Below, in pieces: positions 23,837 through 35,402 of a stretch of DNA of 64,000 nt. The position numbers and the translations under genes are program-made. Under the pieces are notes generated by a model. The model was not told the DNA's origin. It did no database searches and saw only the letters and a list, made by a program, of their open reading frames with translations. The first letter of the stretch is position 1, and every line of letters starts with the position of its first letter. This DNA comes from Atkinsonella hypoxylon. Taxonomy: Eukaryota > Ascomycota > Sordariomycetes > Hypocreales > Clavicipitaceae. The stretch covers positions 1-64,000 of the forward strand of contig JFHB01000033.1 of NCBI GenBank assembly GCA_000729835.1. Direction: 5' to 3'.

Positions 23837-25164
23837 TTAGCTGGTCGACATAGAACGCCCCAATAGCCTCGCTTTGGCTATCTTATGCGCAAGTCGATGC
23901 GCCAAGCCAGGTTGGTCTGACGAGGTCTTCCTCGACTCCTCCCTTGGCTCGATGCCGAGTATTTGTGCCAAGGACTTTGACGCCAGAGGGCTGGGGCCGT
24001 CGGAGAGGGCGTTGAGGGCCTCTGCCACAGACTCGGCGTACTCGGCTGTGTAGAAGGGGGCGTTTTCGACTTCGCCGAGGATGAGGGGTAAACTGATCCT
24101 CGACAGAACGGGGATATCGGCAAAGGTGAGGCCAGAATAGATGGACCAGTCGCGGGGCACAATGGCGACGGACTTGTCGAGGGCGTCGCTGTAATCGGGT
24201 AGTTGGTCGTTGTCCTTGGGGCTGGGCACACTGTAGGGTGGTGGCGGGAGGGCGACTAGGTCGTGCCGACGATATTGAGGGACGAGCTGTAGGCCGAATG
24301 ATGTGTCTTTGAGTTGCTGCATGCGTTGCGCCAGAGCATTGTCTGCTTGGAAGATGTTCTCTATGGCAAGGTGGGCATGGGAATGATGGCGGAGGGCTTC
24401 GTCGGGGTTGCTCCTGGGCAGGATGTCAGTCTTGTTTTCTTCCCCCCCTCTACCTTTTTTTTTTTTTTCGCAAAAGGAGAACAAAAAAAAGAAAAAAACA
24501 GATGAAGTCTTTGCATTTCTTGGATCTTTGTGTTTGTTTTCCCGAGGTGTCATGAGTTTTCCACATACACTTGCAACATGCTGAGCAACCTGGTCATGGT
24601 GAACTCAACCATGTTTATCCTGTTGGCGTCTTGGGCCAGGGTCCTTATCCATCTCTGACACACTTCCTCGACAGTCACGCCCATCCCATCTGCCTGCATC
24701 ACCATGTCCTCCAGCCTACCTTGGAGCTCGGAAACAGCCAAGACGGACGCCATCATGACGCCCACCAGGACATCCAGCTCAAGCAGCTTGGCCCGCTCAG
24801 CGTGTCGGAGCGAGTCGTTCTCGAGCTGGCGCAAGACCCTGTGCATCAACAGGGCTGTCATCCGCAACGACTCGACCTCGTAGCCGACGCGGCGGAGGGG
24901 CGCCGTCCGCCCTGTGGACTGGGTGTTCATGCTCAGTTGACCTATGTCGCGATGGGCTTGGCACGATGCTGCGACGAGGCCGACTAGCGCATCTTGGACG
25001 GTCAGGGGGACGGATTCGGCGCCTGCGGGGGCTGAGGTTGAGATGCGTCGGTTAGGGGCGTTGCTGGACGCGCTGGCTCTGGGGACTGCTGTGCTGCGTG
25101 AGCTTCGCTTTTGACTCTTGGTTTGCAAGTTGAGAGGCAAGAGATGTGCCGGCGTGTTGGGCAT
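23837..25164 (-). CDS. Fungal helo-like/STAND N-terminal-type domain protein (no NTPase domain)
   Basis: Two exons, 25,164-24,569 and 24,413-23,837, join in frame (SMLQ-V-SNPDEALRHH) to 390 aa. The 155-bp intron has GTATGT and CCCAG ends and contains A/T runs. The start is the first ATG in frame (MPNTPAHLL). The middle (about 60-200) is helical: MASVLAVSELQGRLEDM, then RWIRTLAQDANRINMVEFTMTRLLSMLQ. This resembles the N-terminal helical domain that precedes NACHT/NB-ARC in fungal STAND receptors. The C-terminal half has a Pro-rich PPPPYSVPSP and WSIYSGLTFADIPVLSRISLPL, a segment I know from standalone members of this family. No P-loop is present. It is convergent with the WSC gene (108 bp between stops). 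Family assignment is by pattern only. Confidence 0.6.
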
Positions 25165-26825
25165 GATGGTCCGCCAGTTCAAATGTGTAAGTCGCGATAG
25201 GGGCAGAAAGGATGGCGTGCTTTATGGAGGAGCGCAAAAGTACAGCTAGGCGATGAAGATGATGATGAAGAGCACAGGTCTGATTTCGAACAGGTGTCAG
25301 CGAGTATATGTAGATTTCCAACCAATTAATTGTACATTGAATATCCAGCGAGCGTCCGCAGTTGAATCGAATCCCAAGTCGCTGCGCAAGTGGCGGGCTC
25401 ATAAGGCGTTCGCCTAGTCACCACGTTGCGTACCGTCTTGCGACAACAATGTACAATAAAGAAAGGGCTGGCTTGTCGGATCAGGATTAGCCAGCTGCAA
25501 GGCCGTCGGTGAGTCACCGGAATGAAGCGGTGTCCTCTGTCTGGACTAGATCCGCTGACGCTGACGCTGATGCCGATGCAGTCATACGGATATCTGGCAA
25601 CGCGTTTCCGCTCCCCTTGTCGTCAATTACTTTGTCCTGATGGGCATTGTTTGCTCTTTTGATGAGTCGAAACTCCAAGTTGGCTGTGACTTAACTATCC
25701 CGGATACCTGAAGCATGGAGGAAAAAAAAAAAAAAAAAAGAGAGAGAGAGAGAGAAAGAAAGAGAGATATCCAGACAGATGCCCATCTTGCACAACACCT
25801 TGCACGCTTCATTTCGCCAGCACGCATTCTACCGTCATTCCCTTTCCCCTTCGAAGCAAAGTACATGTAACCTTGTACACACCGTATTCATCCATACAGA
25901 TGCCTCGCGCGAAGCAACTACCGACTCATAACTTCACGCCCATCGCCGTTCCGCAAGTTCGCAAGGCCAGGCGCCCCGTACGGTGCAAAGACACGGCGTT
26001 TAAAACTTCTGTTGGGCTTTATCACGGAGTTGTTCCTGTGGAAGTGGCGCACATGACACATTGTTCACAGCGCATCAATGCTACCTGTTCATCTTGGTGT
26101 CCTTCAGTCCCTTGGCGTGAAACTGCGCCGCGAGGAGCGTTCGTCAACGTGGGCTTATCTTATGAAACCTGACTTTGAATTGAATATATAGAATGCATGT
26201 GAAGGAGTGTCTACATTGTGGGCTTGGACAGCGTTCTTTGTTCTTTGCCTCTCACTCTCGGATACGAGTCTGGATCATCTGACTTCCCTTGAGGAACATA
26301 TGAACCTGTGACTCCTGCGTTATCCGACTTGCCAGGTTCTTGAGAGCTAGAATCCAACCATTTCTGGCGCAGAACAAAGCAGCCTGTCCTTATAGTTCTG
26401 AAAAGCGCGCATTTGACAAACAAAACAGACCAAAACTCGGGCGAGTTACCAATGACCAAGTCAGGAAGCTGGTAGCACCACCATCTCGGGGAAAAGCTCT
26501 GGTCAGTGACGCCGCTGAAAGTGTATCCATCGACAAATTGCTCTCCAAAGGATGAACCGCAGCTTTTGTCTATCCAACCCTCCTTACAAGGGCACCAGCA
26601 AACAAGTTGTCGTCGTACTCTTTCCCTCCCGTCCAAAGCTATCACCAGGGCACCAAGCTCATTCCACATCACTGTAGGCCAATGTTTGGTAAAGCCCGCC
26701 TCCCCTATCACCAACTCGAGAGTTTTATTTTTATTTTTTTCATGTCCGGTGTTCACTGCCTCTACATAAATACTCGTCCGAAGGGCCATGACATCTCTCG
26801 ACAAGTGGTTTGGATCCGCAGATGC
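25165..26825. other. Intergenic, no supported gene
   Basis: It contains a poly-A plus (GA)n tract at about 25,722-25,768. ORFs of 99 and about 192 codons occur but lack recognisable motifs or an exon structure. It should hold the promoter of the helo-like gene on its left side. Confidence 0.5.
25722..25768. repeat. Poly-A and (GA)n microsatellite
   Basis: A run of about 18 A is followed by about seven GA units and GAAA variants. It is a simple repeat in the upstream region of the helo-like gene. Confidence 0.9.
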
Positions 26826-27200
26826 CTAAGCTTTCACCATGCCCGAAGCGTCGAGGGCGGCCCAGGCCTGAGAAGTCCATTCGATGCAACGACAAGCAGG
26901 AACGGCATGCCCATTCTCGGAACCAGCGAGGTATTGGGATTCAGGTTCAGGCACAGAGGCGCAGATGCGCTCTAGTTCATCCAGATGGCCCTGTTCGATG
27001 ACGCCCTTGGGACGGACGGCCGCGAATCGGGACAGTATCTCTTCGTCGCAGACAAATGCAAGACGGCCGTCGGCGCCGATGTCACCGCGGACATGGAAGA
27101 GTGTGCCGCAGCCGTCTTCGTTGGTCTGGACAAAGATGCCATGATGATAGGCGGGTTCTTCCCCGAACCGGACGGTGAAAACGGCGTAGTTGGCCATCAT
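26826..27200 (-). CDS. Small conserved fungal protein, DUF6914-like
   Basis: A single exon of 124 aa starts MMANYAVFTVRFG. It contains YHHGIFVQTNEDGCGTLFHV early and CRCIEWTSQAWAALDASG at the end. The layout (YHH-ALFV.T...G..F.V.G, then L..IC.SVP.P, then a C..W...A...L box) matches a fungal family I recall as DUF6914, found next to effector-like and heterokaryon genes; the name is from memory and uncertain. The frame remains open upstream to about 27,479, but that part is Cys/Leu-rich and looks like 5' untranslated sequence. Function is unknown. Confidence 0.6.
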   Translation of the reverse strand: MMANYAVFTVRFGEEPAYHHGIFVQTNEDGCGTLFHVRGDIGADGRLAFVCDEEILSRFAAVRPKGVIEQGHLDELERICASVPEPESQYLAGSENGHAVPACRCIEWTSQAWAALDASGMVKA

Positions 27201-28262
27201 TTTGAAGGTTTGCTCAAGGGCGCAGTTGTCTTGTTGTCGTAGAATATTCGTAGGCCGTAGCACGGGGAAGGAAAATAGATTGGTTGGAAAGCAAGAGAGA
27301 TTTAGCAACGAGTTTTCAGGATGTTGGGGGCAATGGATGCAAAGCTTGTATCTGGACAGACAACGGAGGACTTGAGAAAGTGGCATGAAGACGTTATTTA
27401 TATATTCCCACAGGGCTTGGAAAACCAAGTGATTCAATGAAGGCCTTGCCAGCGTGGTTCGCCGTGTCAGTACGACCATTGTGCTGTTAAGAATCTGAAG
27501 CAGAGTTCTGCATCAGTCTGTACAACGTGAGTGGCTTTGTGTGCATGAATGGTGTTGAACACAGCCATCTATGCTGAATGCACTGATGGGATAGAATCCG
27601 ATTCCCTGTTCTTGACCCCATGAACGGTGCTGGTGTTTCTGCATCCGAACATGTTATTCGACCGCGACGTAAGCAGGTTGCAGGTTGCAGGTTGCAGGTT
27701 GCAGGTTGCAGGTTGCCTTGCGCAATGCCGCGTGAAGCAAGACGTGTTCCTCACTGTAGCACAGCTTTCTTCATGGCAAGTTGGTCTCTGAAACTGGTGA
27801 TTGGAAGCCTTTCACTAGACGCAACGCAGCTCATTAACGCCAATGCCCTTCTTTCCATGGCAATATGCTATATCCACATTTGAAGTCTATGGACACAGAA
27901 CCGCCAATGGATAAACGGGAGTAGTGTGTGGATGATTCTTAGTAGAGCATGGGTAATGCATTTTTGTGATGACAAGAACCTCTGGCGGCGTAGAAGTGAG
28001 CTAGCCAGACTTTGAGAAACGCGTCTCAGACTCAGCGCAAAGACGGTTCTTTCTTCTCGCAGCACAGGTGGAGACACTTCAGGCTATGTTCAACTCGACA
28101 AGCATAGGATAGACCCCTACCACAAAGGATGAGCACTAGCTTGGGAGAAACTCAGGTTCAGGTTCTGATAGGTAAACATGATTCAGTCTACTATGTTCTT
28201 TTCCAAGCCGGGTTACACGTAGAACAGCGGTGACAGAATAACCAACAACAGCCGATCGTCGA
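27201..28262. other. Intergenic, with 7-bp tandem repeat
   Basis: No gene was recognised. A GCAGGTT tandem array lies at 27,673-27,716. The rest shows short overlapping ORFs only. Confidence 0.5.
27673..27716. repeat. GCAGGTT 7-bp tandem repeat, about six copies
   Basis: Perfect head-to-tail units of GCAGGTT. The copy number is likely to vary between isolates. Confidence 0.95.
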
Positions 28263-28994
28263 TCATGACTTCGACTCCTCCTTTTTAAGCCTCCTCATCA
28301 GTTTCTCGCGCAAAAACGGACTCAGTCCAAGGCTGAATATGACGTGAAGAATTAGTCAAGATCGATTCGAGAGACACCGCTGAACACTCACATTCCCTCA
28401 TTTGTGACGACCCTGTACGTCCCGCTGGGCTGGACGCTCCCAACCACTTGTCCATCCCCATTCACCTCAACGCTGCCGAGGATATCTTCCGGCCAGGCTA
28501 TTCTACCGAAATCAGGAGGGTTCCGACGGTCACTGAGATGCACCCATCCGCCCTTCCCAGCTCCACCGGCACCTTGTTTCCTCGACCCTCGGCTCGGTGA
28601 AGCTACCCCCGAGCCCAAGTTGAAGCCCCCCGGACTGGCAAATGCACGAGCCTGGTTCTTGACGTCTTCATCCAAGGCGCCATATTCAGAAATGACCTCG
28701 TTGAGAATCGTCATGAAGTGGCGATTCTCCGTGAAGGATTGCGGCGTCGGGGGGATCACAGTTGAGGTTCCGATCGCAAGCTCTGGCGACGGAGGATTCG
28801 TGTCGAGATAAGTCAGAAGGTACGATGCCGGCGACGAGGGGCTGTCAAAGACTTTCTGATCAACTGGGTGAGCAGCTTCTAGGGTTATTCCAAGCAGTTA
28901 GACGTACAATGTGCGAATTATTTGGTAGTGTCGACACAGCGCGTCGCCACATGTTAGCGCTCCGTGGAGCAAATCGAGTAGCCAAGCCTAGCAT
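28263..28994 (-). CDS. Conserved fungal protein with mitochondrial-type presequence
   Basis: Three exons: 28,994-28,908, 28,855-28,392 and 28,332-28,263, giving 206 aa. The introns (52 and 59 bp) have GTACGT..CAG and GTGAGT..CAG ends. The N-terminus MLGLATRFAPRSANMWRRAV is rich in Arg and free of acids, like a mitochondrial targeting peptide. The core has IPPTPQSFTENRHFMTIL, an Ala/Gly-rich loop, then VHLSDRRNPPDFGRIAWPED and a C-terminal block RVVTNEG-I-LGLSPFLREKL joined across intron 2. These blocks look conserved in filamentous ascomycetes, but I know no function or domain name. It is divergently transcribed from DPB2 with about 400 bp between start codons. Confidence 0.75.
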
Positions 28995-29396
28995 TTCTGA
29001 AACGTGGGTAGAGGGCGGTTGCTCGTAATTGGGACGGAGCTCGTGTCAGGACGAAGTACTGTTGTCAGTTCCGGAGACGAATTGAGCTCTCAATTCTTGC
29101 TGGGTCTCCTGATTAGGACCGATGAGGTCACTCCCACATACGGTGCCCCCCCCCCCCCCCAAAAAAAAAAAAATTAAAAAAATTATTAAAAATTATTAAA
29201 ATAAAACTAATTAAACCAGAAACGCGTTGAACGCGGTTCAACGTAATTTACCCCCCCACACACACATGGAATTTGCGACAGTCTGGGGACCAAATACTGG
29301 ACTCCAAGTGCGACAGCCAGATGCTCCTTCAACCAAGATTTCGAATCCCAACTCCACGTCCATGGCGGACTGAGACCCGACGCAGCAACTGCAAGA
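28995..29396. promoter_or_regulatory. Shared divergent promoter region with poly-C/poly-A tract
   Basis: This 402-bp space separates the start codons of the mitochondrial-type gene (minus) and DPB2 (plus). It holds a run of about 14 C followed by about 13 A and an AT-rich patch (29,147-29,215). Poly(dA:dT) tracts commonly exclude nucleosomes in fungal promoters, so a bidirectional role is inferred, not shown. Confidence 0.5.
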
Positions 29397-31788
29397 ATGG
29401 ACAGAACGCCAGCACCGATATTCCAAAGGCGATATGCCATCCCGCCCTCGTCCGCGCTTCCCTCATCATCGCCCGCATTCGGCACCCCAGTGCATCCTCC
29501 AAAGCCATTCAATGTCAACGCCCCCAAAGCCGCCGTCCTTCCCATCATCCTTCCCCCTGCCACCTTGCGGCCGCTCGCCTTCCGGACATTCACCAAGAAA
29601 CATTCGCTGACGCTCACATCCTCGGCACTCCAAGAACTCGCCTCGTTCATCGGCAGACACTGCGGCTCAGGATGGCGAGAGGAAGGTCTTGCAGAGCGCG
29701 TGCTGGAGGACATCGCGCGGAGTTGGAAGAACGGGAACGGCGGTGTGATTGTCGAGGGCACGAGTAAGGAGCTGCGTGACATTCTCAAGACGTTGGAAGG
29801 CAACATGAGCGGGGGCAAGATTGTCGCACCTGGACGAGGGTTGCCGCGAGGGGACAGCATGCTACATGTCATGGATGGCGATGCGGTCAACACGAGATTA
29901 GGCCTCCGGCCCTCGGGACCCCCCAGAGAAGATAGCAATGCCAGTCTCGGCATGTCGGGATTAGGAGTGCAAGATGATGTGCAGGGAGAGGACGATGACA
30001 CCAGTGACCCGCGGGCCTGGCTCAATGTCATCAGCGCATTTGACCAGCCGAGGCTGGTGTACAACGTTGGCAAGAAGCATTTCGAACGGCAAGTTGATCA
30101 TTATTGTAGCACGGCCGCACGTGGAAAACATGATCATGATGCTAACTGAAACACGCAGAGAAACGAACAAGCCATCACTGTTGCCACCGGCGTCTCACAA
30201 AACCACCGTATTCCGAAATCGATATCAAGTCATCCAGCAACGTCTACTCAGAAGCGAAGCGTTCCAAACCTCATCCGTCTCCTCATCACGACAGAGGACT
30301 CTTCAGCGCTCTTTGTCCAGCCAGCAATCTCTCAAAATCACACCTATTGCCAACATGCTTGGTCGTCATGGTAGCAACCATATGCTTCTAGGACAACTAG
30401 TAGTCTTACCAACTGGGGATCTTGCCGTCAGCGATCTGACCGGCTCAATCGCGCTGGACCTCAGCCAAGCTGTAGCAATACCCGAAAACTCAGCATGGTT
30501 TTGTCCCGGCATGATCATCCTCGTAGACGGCGTGTACGAGGAAGAAGAAGAGTCGGTCGGCAAAGGGCTGAGTGGTAGCAGCGGTGTTGGCGGGACACTG
30601 GGCGGCAAGTTCCAGGGTTTCTTCATTGGACAACCCCCTTGTGAGAAACGCCAAGCAACGCTGGGCATAAGTGGTCCTGATGGCGGCCAGGACCATACTA
30701 TAGGCGGTGGTTTCGGATGGATCGACTTCCTTGATGTCGGAAGCGAAAGAGCAGTTGGCGCAAAGATGCGCCGAATCGAACGACGCCTCATGCATCAACC
30801 ACTGCAAGATATGCCCGGCCGAGGAAGGGCTGTGATAATCGGCGAGCTGAACTTGGATCAGCCGCGAGCCATGCAAGCATTGCGCAAGATCCTGTCCCTC
30901 TACGCCGCTGAGCCAGAGGGCTCCACGCCAGTGACTTTTGTTGTCACAGGCAACTTCACCCAACAGGCGGTCATGGCCCGGGGCGGCAGCGGCGGCAGCA
31001 TCGAGTACAAAGAATACTTTGACGCGCTAGCCTCCGCGCTGTCGGACTTTCCAACCCTTCTCCAGTCGTCTACTTTCGTCTTTGTACCCGGTGACAACGA
31101 CGGCTGGGTGTCATCCTTCACAGCCGGGGCATCTGTGCCGCTGCCGCGAAAATCTGTTCCCGACATGTTCACGTCGCGCATCCGCCGGGCCTTCGCTGCT
31201 GCCAATGCCGGGGCAGGTCACCATGGCGTCCAAGGCTCCGCGGTCTGGACGTCTAATCCGAGCCGCGTGACCCTCTTTGGTCCGAATCACGAACTCGTCC
31301 TGTTTAGAGACGACATCTCGGCCCGGCTGCGCCGCACAGCAGTCACCATGAAGCGAAAAGCCGGCGATCGGGAGCCGGACAGGAAGTCTACTCCTGAACC
31401 AGCAGCTTCTCCCGAGGCACAAGCCGAAGCAGACGTCATGGAACTCGATACTGTTCAGGACCAGGGAAACGATGTCTCTGCAACGGTAACAGAAGATGTT
31501 CGCGCGGCCCAAAAACTCGTCAAAACAATCCTTGACCAAGGCTACCTCGCCCCTTTCCGACAGTCCATTCGCCCTGTGCACTGGGATTATTCATCTGCAC
31601 TGCATTTATACCCACTCCCCACGGCTATGGCTTTGATAGATACCACTGCTCCCCCGTTCTGTATAACATACGAGGGATGCCATGTCATGAATCCGAGTAG
31701 CGTGCTGGTGCCTGGTCGCAAGGGAGTGGGCAGATGGGTTGAATATGATATAGGGCGGCAGGGCAAGTTGCGCGAATGTACATTGTAG
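29397..31788 (+). CDS. DPB2: DNA polymerase epsilon subunit B
   Basis: The exons 29,397-30,088 and 30,159-31,788 encode 773 aa. The intron (70 bp) has a GC donor (CG-GCAAGT), a GCTAACTG branch site and CGCAG. It joins HFER-ETNKPSLLPP in frame, whereas reading through hits TGA. The N-terminal part has the helical domain before a charged linker. The middle has the OB-type region (ITPIANMLGRHGSNHMLLGQ, LTGSIALDLSQA). The C-terminal part is the inactive calcineurin-like phosphoesterase fold (GELNLDQPRAMQALRKIL, FVFVPGDNDGW, HELVLFRDD). Dpb2 is the essential second subunit of the leading-strand replicase and links it to GINS/CMG in the nucleus. Length fits filamentous fungal orthologues. AATAAA lies about 170 bp downstream. 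Confidence 0.93.
30089..30158 (+). other. GC-AG intron in DPB2
   Basis: The donor reads GCAAGT instead of GTAAGT/GTATGT. All other donor positions match the strong consensus, as is usual for GC-AG introns. The only nearby GT (aa-GTTGATC) is a poorer donor. Confidence 0.75.
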
Positions 31789-32033
31789 AAAAGTTGTGGG
31801 TTGGAGGGGGATCTGTCGGGAATTGCATTAGACATATTCATGACACTGATGAGCATTTACGCCATGAAAGAACTAATAATAAGGGGTATCCTGAATTGCA
31901 TGTCGAGACGAAACTGTCTGTTCACTCCGGTCTGCGCGTATATTCCCTGTTTCCCCCTGCAAATAAAACATTAAACGTAATCTGGATGTTGCTGACACGT
32001 TGCCTTCAACGATGCTGTCCAAGCGTACCCGTA

Positions 32034-35000
32034 TCACTCCAGCAACAGTTCGTCCTGGTTAAAAACGCCGAACAATCCTTCAATCTCCGCTCTAACCTTC
32101 TTTAGCTCTTCTGCTACCTGCACCGTCACAAGCGTATAGGCGTACACCAGCGCGTAATCCTTCTCTTCAACGACAACCTCGCTTCGTTTCCCATCTGCAT
32201 TGCGGGCATTGACATCATCTCCTTGCGCCGCAGCCTCTGGACCCATGTGGTCCTTACGAAACTGGTGAATCTTGCCAAGAAGTTGATCCTTGTTCGAGTC
32301 AATAGTAGGAATAGTGTCTGTGAGAGGGTACTCAAGCATTATACATGATGCCAGGACCTGAAGAATGTGGCAGATGCGGCGGCACAGACGGTCTCTTTCG
32401 TCGCTAGTGCAGAGAAGGAGGGCGCGTTCTCCCTCAGAGACGGTGTCGTGGCGTTGGGTGAGTAGGCGCATGGCATAGAAGGAGTCCAGGATATGTTTTG
32501 TAGAGTGCAGGATGCGAGAGTAAGCGGCATCGGGGAAAGGGCCGCGAAGTTCGAATTCAAATTTGGCCGAGTTGCGAAGACCATCGAGTTTGAGGGCTAG
32601 GACTTGCATTAGTCTCTCTGGTCATGGTCATCGCATCCCGATGCAAAGTTCTGACTGCTAAAGAAATTAAGAAAAGACTTTACCATATCGTTGGAGAGCA
32701 GCTTGTTCGCCTTCGCGCATATAATCCAGATTATTGTTACTAGCAATCATAATACTCAAGGGACCACGCTTCCAGATAAGACCAAGCTGGAGATAAAGCA
32801 CCGAAAGCCCTTCTTTGAACTTCTTTCGCGCTGATATGGGCCAGAGCAGTCGGCAAATGATCATGCCCCAGATGATGCCCAGAACCACGGCAACCACTCT
32901 ATGATATGTAATGTTTAAGATGAGTGGATTTTTGCCGCCTTCATCATCGTCGTCATTGTCCACATCTTGAGATATACTGTAGGCGTAAAGCACAATGACG
33001 TTGTATGCTAAAAGGGCGATGCGACCGAGCGGGCCATTTTTGCTGATCAGAATCCTGTAGAAGTTCCATAGGGCCATAATGCATCCAAACAACGCGAGAA
33101 GATAGGCGTTGCCCTGGCTGACAAGCCACGACAAGCAAGCACATGAAGCGCCCGTGAGGGTTCCAATGAGACGAGAAGTCGATGTTGTATTTGACGCACC
33201 CGTCGTCATACCAACGACTATCATGTACGATAGTAAACCCCACTCACCACGCCAGTGCTGATAAATTGGTCGCGTCTGTGGTATGAAGGCGAACTGCGCT
33301 AACAGGACTGCCCCGATTCCAACTTTGATGCCGAAGAGAATATCTTCACGGGCTAAATAACGCATCAGGCCAAGAAGACGTTGAGACGAAATGCGCTGAA
33401 ATGAGCTGGTCGTCGGAGCGGCATTCCAGTGAAATGAGTCCCTCCGATTTTTCATCGAATCGGGGATACCTTTTGGAACAGCCGACTTTTTGAGCCCACG
33501 AACTGTGAGTTTCCTTTTCTGGTAGAGTAAGGGCTTACGCGTTGGGTCTTCTGGCGGTTTGTCGTCGGACGATCGTTTCCAAAATCTAAGCCATTCCCAA
33601 CTGCGAGAGTTAGATTCAGTGACATATTGTAATTCTTCCAGCACGTCCAAGTAAACATCCATCTCGTCTGCTACCGCTCGAAGACTGAAAGAAAAGTGGC
33701 CACATGCCGCAGCTACTTCTTCAATGTCGGCTTGGATGGCCTCTGATCGAGAGCGACCAAGTTCAATGGTCTTGTAAAGCTCCTGTAGAGCATTACTTTT
33801 TGCGTGATTGAAGAGGTTCAATGCGTCCCTCAAACTATCTCTCAGTTGATCATTAACTTTGACTTCTGAAGCGGGATCCTCGCCAAAGGGGGACTCTCGA
33901 AGCGTTTCAGAGAGTGTGTAGGCAAGCGACTTCAAAGATGGACCTAACATGGTTATGAATAGGGAGAAAATGTCTGAGGGAGTTCGGAAACTGGGTATCT
34001 TCATAAGAGATGGTTCCGATTGCGAGAGAAGCTGTACTCGATAATCTTCTTCGTCCTCTTCAATGACGGACAAGTCATCTCCGGCGCCATCAAGAAGAAG
34101 AGATGTGACGCGTCGGACTTTTGGCGTTAGAGGCGATGCTCCAGGTGATGGAATTAAAGATTCACCTTGAGAAGTGGTGGGCAGCATCTCATTCAAGAGA
34201 GTGATCTGGGTTGACAAGGAACTTCGTAAACCGTCGACGGCTTGATGAACAGCTTCGACGGATTTGACAAGACGTTTATCGAGCTTGTATATTTTCTCGC
34301 GACCCATGACATAGTGCTCCAGCTTCGCCTCCCGAATGCTACTGGACATTTCGCTGTATGCAGAATCGTAGCGTCGCCTCAACTGCGCGTACTCGGGTGA
34401 GCTGATCTCGTCTTCTGTGCCGTTGAGAAAGCCTCTTGTGACGAATGACAGTCTATCACCAAGTGATATGGACGCTGCGACGATGGACTCACGCAGAACC
34501 CTCCTGGCGGACAAGCGCCAGACGAGCAGATTCACGGCAGCAGAGAAGATTATACCCACAACCAGCATTTTGATGACTTGGACAATTTTGTCTCCCGAGA
34601 AGTATCCATCCTGTACAGATTCCTCTTTTGTAATAACCGAGATGATGGCCATGGAAGCAAGAGTGGTTGCAACATTAACAAGGGGCCGACTTAGTCTCTG
34701 TTTGATCCATCCAACGAATCCTAATCCGCCGCCAACAAATATGACCAAAATAATGGCATGTGCAGGCAGGACAGACCCTGTGCTTGTCCGAGACGCAACG
34801 CCTGCGACCATGGAGAGAACGCAGACTATCTCAGCGTACGCAACGGCCACAATAGCAATAAGGACAGCTTCCAGCATGGATCCCACGGTCCGAGCTGGAT
34901 GAAAGTACACGGTCAAGGTAGCAACGATGTGCTTGCCATCTCGGTGGCCGAGAAAGTCAGACAGCGTGGGCCAAAATGTCGCTGTGCTGCCAAGAAGGTA

Positions 35001-35402
35001 CGCCAGCGTGCACTTTAGAACTTGGTGACCATCTCGCGAATTGAGCCACTGCCATATAGATTTGGTTTTGTCCTTGATGTCTTGCGCGATTGAACGTATT
35101 CGCTGTGTAGCTTGTCCCGTGGAAGATCGACGCTCCAATCGGCCGCCGCCAGAGGACAATATGCTGCTGGATGTTCGGAGAGTAAACTGGCGTCTGGATC
35201 GTTCGCCTGTGCTAGGAATAACAAAAGTGCCGTTGCGCATTTTCTACTCAGCGCCCTTAAGTCAGCGCTTGCTGGAAGGTTTAGTAAAGGGCACTGCGGG
35301 ATCAGCATGCGAGCAAGCTTGCCTCAGATAATAACTCACACTTCTCTTCGAAGGACGACTCAGTGGCCATGCACCAGCTGATGAGGATGTATTCGGATTC
35401 AT
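32034..35402 (-). CDS. ArAE_2/BRE4-like integral membrane transporter
   Basis: Three exons: 35,402-35,340, 35,243-32,684 and 32,617-32,034, giving 1068 aa. The introns (96 and 66 bp) have GTGAGT..TAG and GTAAAG..CAG ends, joining SKRS-KMRNGTF and QRY-E-RLMQVLALKL. After a short Ser/Arg-rich N-terminus come hydrophobic helices at about 90-280 (VLKCTLAYLLGSTATFWPTL, AVLIAIVAVAYAEIVCVL). A long cytosolic helical region with an acidic VIEEDEED follows, then a second membrane block at about 670-800 (LLSYMIVVGMTTGASNTTST) and a helical C-terminus. This is the layout of fungal ArAE_2_N plus DUF2421 proteins, related to FUSC/aromatic acid exporters and the S. pombe brefeldin A sensitivity protein Bre4. 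The substrate is unknown. Convergent with DPB2 (245 bp between stops). Confidence 0.85.

Noticed and set aside
26211..26789. 192-codon minus-strand frame (from ATG MALRTSIYVEAV)
   Set aside because: No family resemblance, overlapping ORFs on the other strand, and no supporting splice or neighbour evidence. It might be real but cannot be supported from sequence alone.
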